This document shows, piece by piece, positions 60,747 to 64,000 of a stretch of DNA of 64,000 nucleotides. The DNA comes from Deltaproteobacteria bacterium (GTDB lineage: Bacteria > Myxococcota_A > Polyangia > Nannocystales > Nannocystaceae). Position numbers and translations under genes: made by a program. A model generated the notes under the pieces. It did no database searches, was not told the origin of the DNA, and saw only the letters and a program-made list of their open reading frames with translations. The DNA is taken from assembly GCA_016709225.1 (NCBI GenBank), contig JADJEE010000012.1:1302001-1366000 (forward strand). The letters are read 5' to 3'. How positions within the stretch are numbered: the first letter of the stretch is position 1; each line of letters begins with the position of its first letter.

Positions 60747-62229
60747 TCAGCGGGACCTCCCGGCGCGATGGGCGAGCCACGCCGCGGCGGCGCTCGCGAG
60801 CCCGAGCGCGACGAGCAGGAGCTCGATGCGCGTCACCGCCGGGAGTGCCAAGGCCGCGACCGGCAGCGTGAGCGCGTCACCCATCACGATCGCGAGATCG
60901 AGCGCGCCGGCGATCGCCAAGTCGACGGCCGCGACCGTGGCGAGCCGGGCTCGCGTCACCATGGCGAGCGACAACGCGAGCATCCAGGTGGCGATGAAGG
61001 CCCACCACTCCGTGCTGGCGCGGGCGTCGACATGGTCGGGCAGTCGTCGGTTCAGCGCGAAGTACACCGCCACCGCGAGGACGAGCCCCGCACAGGCCCC
61101 CACGCCGACACGGGCCACCCACCCGCGCCCCGACGATGCCGCCGGCCGCCGGTCGACCCAGACGACTTGTCCGAGCACGATGAGCACGCACACCGCGAGG
61201 GTCAGCACCACGTAGCAGCAACGTGCCGCGTCACCGCCGAACCACGCGAAGTGCAGCGCGTAGAGCGGCTCCTCGAGCGTGCGCGTGGGCGTGCGTGCGT
61301 GGCTGGTGTCGAGCAGCACCTCGCCATCTCGCGCGCGCACGAAGACGTAGCGCCACGGCGCGCTCAGCCGACTCTCGAAGAAGACGAACACCCACGCATC
61401 GGCGTCGCCGCGCAGTACGAGGCCGACGTAGTGCGGCGGTTCCGACGTGCCGACGCTGGCCTGCGCGCGCCCGACCAGCTCGGCGATCGACATCGCGGGC
61501 GCTGCCACTGCGCTGCGAGCTTCGGGCGCTCCGCCGTAGCCCCGGACGGTCTGGACCGCGGACATGCTCCCATCAAAGGATGTCGCGGCCAGGCCCGCGC
61601 CGATCAGGTTGCCGAGCGACAGCGTCGCGCCCGACCACGCCATCGCGATGACGAACGGCAGCGCGAGCAAACCCCAGGCTCTTGTGCGCGTCGGCGGCCC
61701 ACCAACGCCGGCGCAACTGCGGACGATACCGCCACAGGTTCTGCCGCAGTCGGCCCAGCAGCAGCATGAAGCCACCGATCGCCGCGATCAGCAGGGCGAT
61801 CGCAGCGACGCCCGAGAGCTCCATGCCCACCACCGGCAACGGTCGTAGGAAGTGCAGGCCGTAGAGCGCATCGGCGAGCTCGCTGCGCGGGCGCAGCAAG
61901 GTCCCATCCCGTGCATCGACCCAACCCAGCGTGTCTTCGCCGCTGCTCACGCGCACGTAGGGGTTGTCGTGCGAGAGCTCGAAGCCAACGTCCGCCTCGG
62001 GCGGTACGACGCCGGCGGCACCGAGGTCCGCGGCCAGCTGCTCGAGCTCCGTCGGCGATGGCGGCCCACCGGCGACCTGCAGCCCCGGCTCCTGCCACAC
62101 GACCAGCTCGTCGTGGAACAGCGCGAAGACGCCGCAGTAGAACGCGATGAACAACGGCACCGCGAACAGCACGCCGATCCAACCGTGGAGCTCCCACTGC
62201 ACCGCGTAGGCGCGCGGCGACAGCTTCAC
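60747..62229 (-). pseudogene. PepSY-domain inner-membrane protein, frameshifted
   Basis: The N-terminal half (from GTG 62229) reads WELHGWIGVLFAVPLFIAFY and ends in WWAADAHKSLG in one frame; the C-terminal half continues as GLLALPFVIAMAWSGATLSL and SAPWRYVFVRARDGEVLLDT in a second frame to the stop at 60747. Together they make about 490 residues of the PepSY-associated membrane-helix family, usual length, with PepSY motifs in both halves. The shift is one base in a run of A and C (near 61668-61676). Such proteins reduce or release iron from siderophores next to TonB receptors. The gene may be inactive, or the shift may be a base error. Confidence 0.75.
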
Positions 62230-62492
62230 GTCTCACCCCCGAACACCAACGACACCGCGACGGCGATGGCCGCACCGCACCAGGCCCACGCCCTCGCGCC
62301 GCTGCTGCACAGCGGCAGTGCGAGCACCAGGCCCACCCACGCCCACAGCATCGCGTGGGCGCCGATGGGAAAGCGGACCGGGAGCGGCAGCGGCAACCGC
62401 TCCACGAACGCGGCACCGATCGCGAAGGCGGTGAGCGGCGCGCCGAGGATCACGGCGAGCCCGCGCGCAGGCGACCGCACGCGCGTCGTCAT
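62226..62492 (-). CDS. Small membrane protein of iron-uptake operon
   Basis: The 88-residue product has two or three hydrophobic helices (about 10-30, 40-58, 65-85). Start ATG overlaps the previous gene as ATGA and its stop overlaps the PepSY start (GTGA). Small membrane proteins of the DUF3325/DUF3649 type sit in this position in other TonB-receptor/PepSY operons; that match is by context and size, not by motif. Confidence 0.6.
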   Translation of the reverse strand: MTTRVRSPARGLAVILGAPLTAFAIGAAFVERLPLPLPVRFPIGAHAMLWAWVGLVLALPLCSSGARAWAWCGAAIAVAVSLVFGGET

Positions 62493-62785
62493 TGCAACCC
62501 CCTCGGAGCGCAACACGACACCGCCGCCACCACCCACGACGACCACGCGAGACGCGACGCCAACGACGGCCGCGCTGCCAACACGCACACCGACGAGCAC
62601 GCCGCTGCCATCAAGGCGACGAGCGAGAGCACCGCACCTTCGATGGCTTCGCTTGCGTACCCGACGACGAGCGCGAGTGCGGCCGACGAACTCGAGGCCA
62701 GCGCGCGCACGCGCGTCGACCACCGCGGACACGCTGCGGCCGCGACCGCCGCAACCGCGAGCGGGAGGATGGAGAGCGTCGTCAC
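62489..62785 (-). CDS. Small membrane protein, first gene of iron-uptake operon
   Basis: The 98-residue product (GTG 62785) starts MTTLSILPLAVAAVAAAACP and has three hydrophobic segments. A TTG at 62809 would give a longer product but lies within the Fur-box-like site. It is 17 bases from that site and should be first to be transcribed. Family not recognised; the position fits DUF3325-like proteins. Confidence 0.6.
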   Translation of the reverse strand: MTTLSILPLAVAAVAAAACPRWSTRVRALASSSSAALALVVGYASEAIEGAVLSLVALMAAACSSVCVLAARPSLASRLAWSSWVVAAVSCCAPRGLQ

Positions 62786-62801
62786 GGCTCCGACTCTACT
62801 T

Positions 62802-62820
62802 GAAATCAATTTTCATTTTC
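62802..62820. promoter_or_regulatory. Fur-box-like operator between divergent iron genes
   Basis: On the minus strand GAAAATGAAAATTGATTTC matches the classical 19-bp Fur consensus GATAATGATAATCATTATC at 13 of 19 bases. The whole gap (about 62800-62830) is strikingly AT-rich in this GC-rich segment and lies between the operon starting at 62785 and the TonB receptor gene starting at 62835, so one Fur dimer could repress both under iron sufficiency. Confidence 0.65.
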
Positions 62821-62834
62821 AATACAAATCAGTC

Positions 62835-64000
62835 GTGACGACCGTCTACGCCGCGTTCGGCGCCGTGATCTGCCTGAGCCGGCTGGCGACGTCGGAGCCA
62901 CCACCGCCGGGCGCCCCGGTCCTCGAGGAGGGCGCGGATGATGCCGAGCGCGACGATGCGAGCCTCGATCAGGGGCCGCGCGACGAACACGGCGACGGCG
63001 ACCCAGCGCACATCGGCGGCGACGATGCATCGCCCCCGAGCGACGTCGGCGAGCAACCGTCCCCACCGTCCCCGACGACCGAGAGTCGTGCGACCGCCAC
63101 GTCACCCGACACGCCGACGCCGACGCGCGGGCCCATCGACGACGCGACCGAGGTGACGCCCGCCGCCGCGACGACGGATGAAGGAGCGCGACACGTAGTC
63201 GTGCGATCGCCAGCCGACGAGATGATGGGGTCCGCCGAGGCTGTCGAGGTCGTCGACCTCGCGGCGGCGCAGCGGCAGACCGCGGACCTCGGCCAGGTGC
63301 TCTCGCGTAGCCGCGGCGTGATGTTGCGACGCGCCGGCGGACTCGGCAGCAGCTCCGACTTCGCCCTCGGCGGCCTCGGTGGCGCGCAGGTACCGTTCTT
63401 CGTCGACGGCGTCCCGATCGAGTTCTCCGGCTTTGCACTCGACCCCGCCAACATTCCCGTGGGGCTGGTCGACAGGGTCGAGATCTACCGCGGCGTCGTG
63501 CCCATTCGCTTCGGCGCCGACGCGCTGGGCGGCGCCGTGAACCTCGCTCGCGACCTGCGGATCTACGGCACGCGCAGTTCGGTCTCGTACCAGGGTGGTT
63601 CGTTCGACACGCACCGCCTGCTCGCGCAGAGCTCGACGCTACTCGAGGGACCCGGGCTCTACGCCGCAGCGTTTGGCTTCCTCGATCACAGCCGCAACGA
63701 CTACCGCATCGACGTCGAGGTCGGCCAGCCCGATGGCAGTCTGGTTGCGACGACGCTCCAGCGACGCCACGATCGCTACCTCGCGGGCGGCGGCGGCATC
63801 ACGCTCGGCGTCGTCGATCGCCGCTGGGCTGATCGCTTGCTGGTGACCGGCTTCGTCAGCGCGCTCGACAAGGAACTGCCGCACAACGTGGTGATGACGG
63901 TGCCCTACGGCGGCGCGAGCTGGGGCGAGATCCGCCCCGGCGCCAACCTGCGCTACGACAAGCAGCTGCCGCGCGATCTCGCAGTGTCGCTGACAGCCGC
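62835..64000 (+). CDS. TonB-dependent receptor (3' partial)
   Basis: The frame is open from GTG 62835 to the end of the window, 388 codons. A signal peptide (VYAAFGAVICLSRLATSE) is followed by an unusually long acidic and Pro/Thr-rich linker (residues 25-115) and then a plug domain: SAEAVEVVDLAAAQRQTADL, QVLSRSRGVMLRRAGGLGSS, FFVDGVPIEF and VDRVEIYRGVVPIRFGADAL with GGAVNL. These are standard plug motifs. The barrel begins near residue 245. No separate STN domain is seen. It probably takes up a ferric siderophore, by context with the Fur-like site and PepSY operon. No clear Shine-Dalgarno. Confidence 0.88.
   Translation, partial: MTTVYAAFGAVICLSRLATSEPPPPGAPVLEEGADDAERDDASLDQGPRDEHGDGDPAHIGGDDASPPSDVGEQPSPPSPTTESRATATSPDTPTPTRGPIDDATEVTPAAATTDEGARHVVVRSPADEMMGSAEAVEVVDLAAAQRQTADLGQVLSRSRGVMLRRAGGLGSSSDFALGGLGGAQVPFFVDGVPIEFSGFALDPANIPVGLVDRVEIYRGVVPIRFGADALGGAVNLARDLRIYGTRSSVSYQGGSFDTHRLLAQSSTLLEGPGLYAAAFGFLDHSRNDYRIDVEVGQPDGSLVATTLQRRHDRYLAGGGGITLGVVDRRWADRLLVTGFVSALDKELPHNVVMTVPYGGASWGEIRPGANLRYDKQLPRDLAVSLTA

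Overview
This window is a GC-rich chromosomal segment that most resembles a predatory or gliding myxobacterium of the Nannocystis, Plesiocystis or Enhygromyxa type. That reading is inference. It rests on about sixteen predicted lipoproteins whose lipobox Cys is usually followed by a Ser/Thr/Gly/Asp-rich linker, on two Ser/Thr kinases linked to ECF sigma factors, on a MopE-repeat protein, an RCC1-repeat protein, a DUF1592-type/DUF1552 pair and tandem YfbK-like vWA lipoproteins. I recognised no rRNA, tRNA, CRISPR array or intact insertion sequence.

Layout. 1-8.8 kb: the end of a probable nucleotide transporter, a serine-acetyltransferase-like protein, then a tightly packed same-strand set (Cys-cluster protein, AMP-forming ligase, acyl carrier protein, secreted protein, PLP decarboxylase, SPL-like radical SAM enzyme, flavin-dependent halogenase-like protein). 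This set looks like an uncharacterised small biosynthetic locus. 8.8-18.2 kb: a secreted trypsin-like protease, a YiiX-like hydrolase, a metallopeptidase and lipoproteins, mixed with gene debris (an AraC remnant, a truncated and frameshifted lipoprotein, and duplicated fragments of two neighbouring genes). 18.2-22.8 kb, minus strand: argF-like ornithine carbamoyltransferase, an unknown protein, and an ACP-FAAL-acyltransferase fusion. 22.9-37.5 kb: mostly cell-surface lipoproteins, an EamA exporter and two YfbK-like vWA lipoproteins. 37.5-49.7 kb: two kinase/sigma-factor modules around the DUF1592/DUF1552 pair. 49.7-56.5 kb: a 10-bp minisatellite, a PNGase F-like lipoprotein, a peroxiredoxin, a third sigma factor, a triple-FKBP lipoprotein, an RCC1 lipoprotein and an ArfB-like ribosome-rescue hydrolase. 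56.5-60.7 kb: an aldehyde dehydrogenase between two TetR regulators, and a tri-heme cytochrome c. 60.7-64 kb: an iron-uptake locus in which a TonB-dependent receptor is divergent from a three-gene inner-membrane operon, with a Fur-box-like site between them; the PepSY gene of that operon is frameshifted.

How the genes may work together. The ligase, ACP, PLP decarboxylase and halogenase-like enzyme could activate, carry and modify a small carboxylic or amino acid. The kinases probably control their neighbouring sigma factors. The PepSY operon and TonB receptor probably handle a ferric siderophore under iron control. All functions are read from motifs and context only; no database search was possible.
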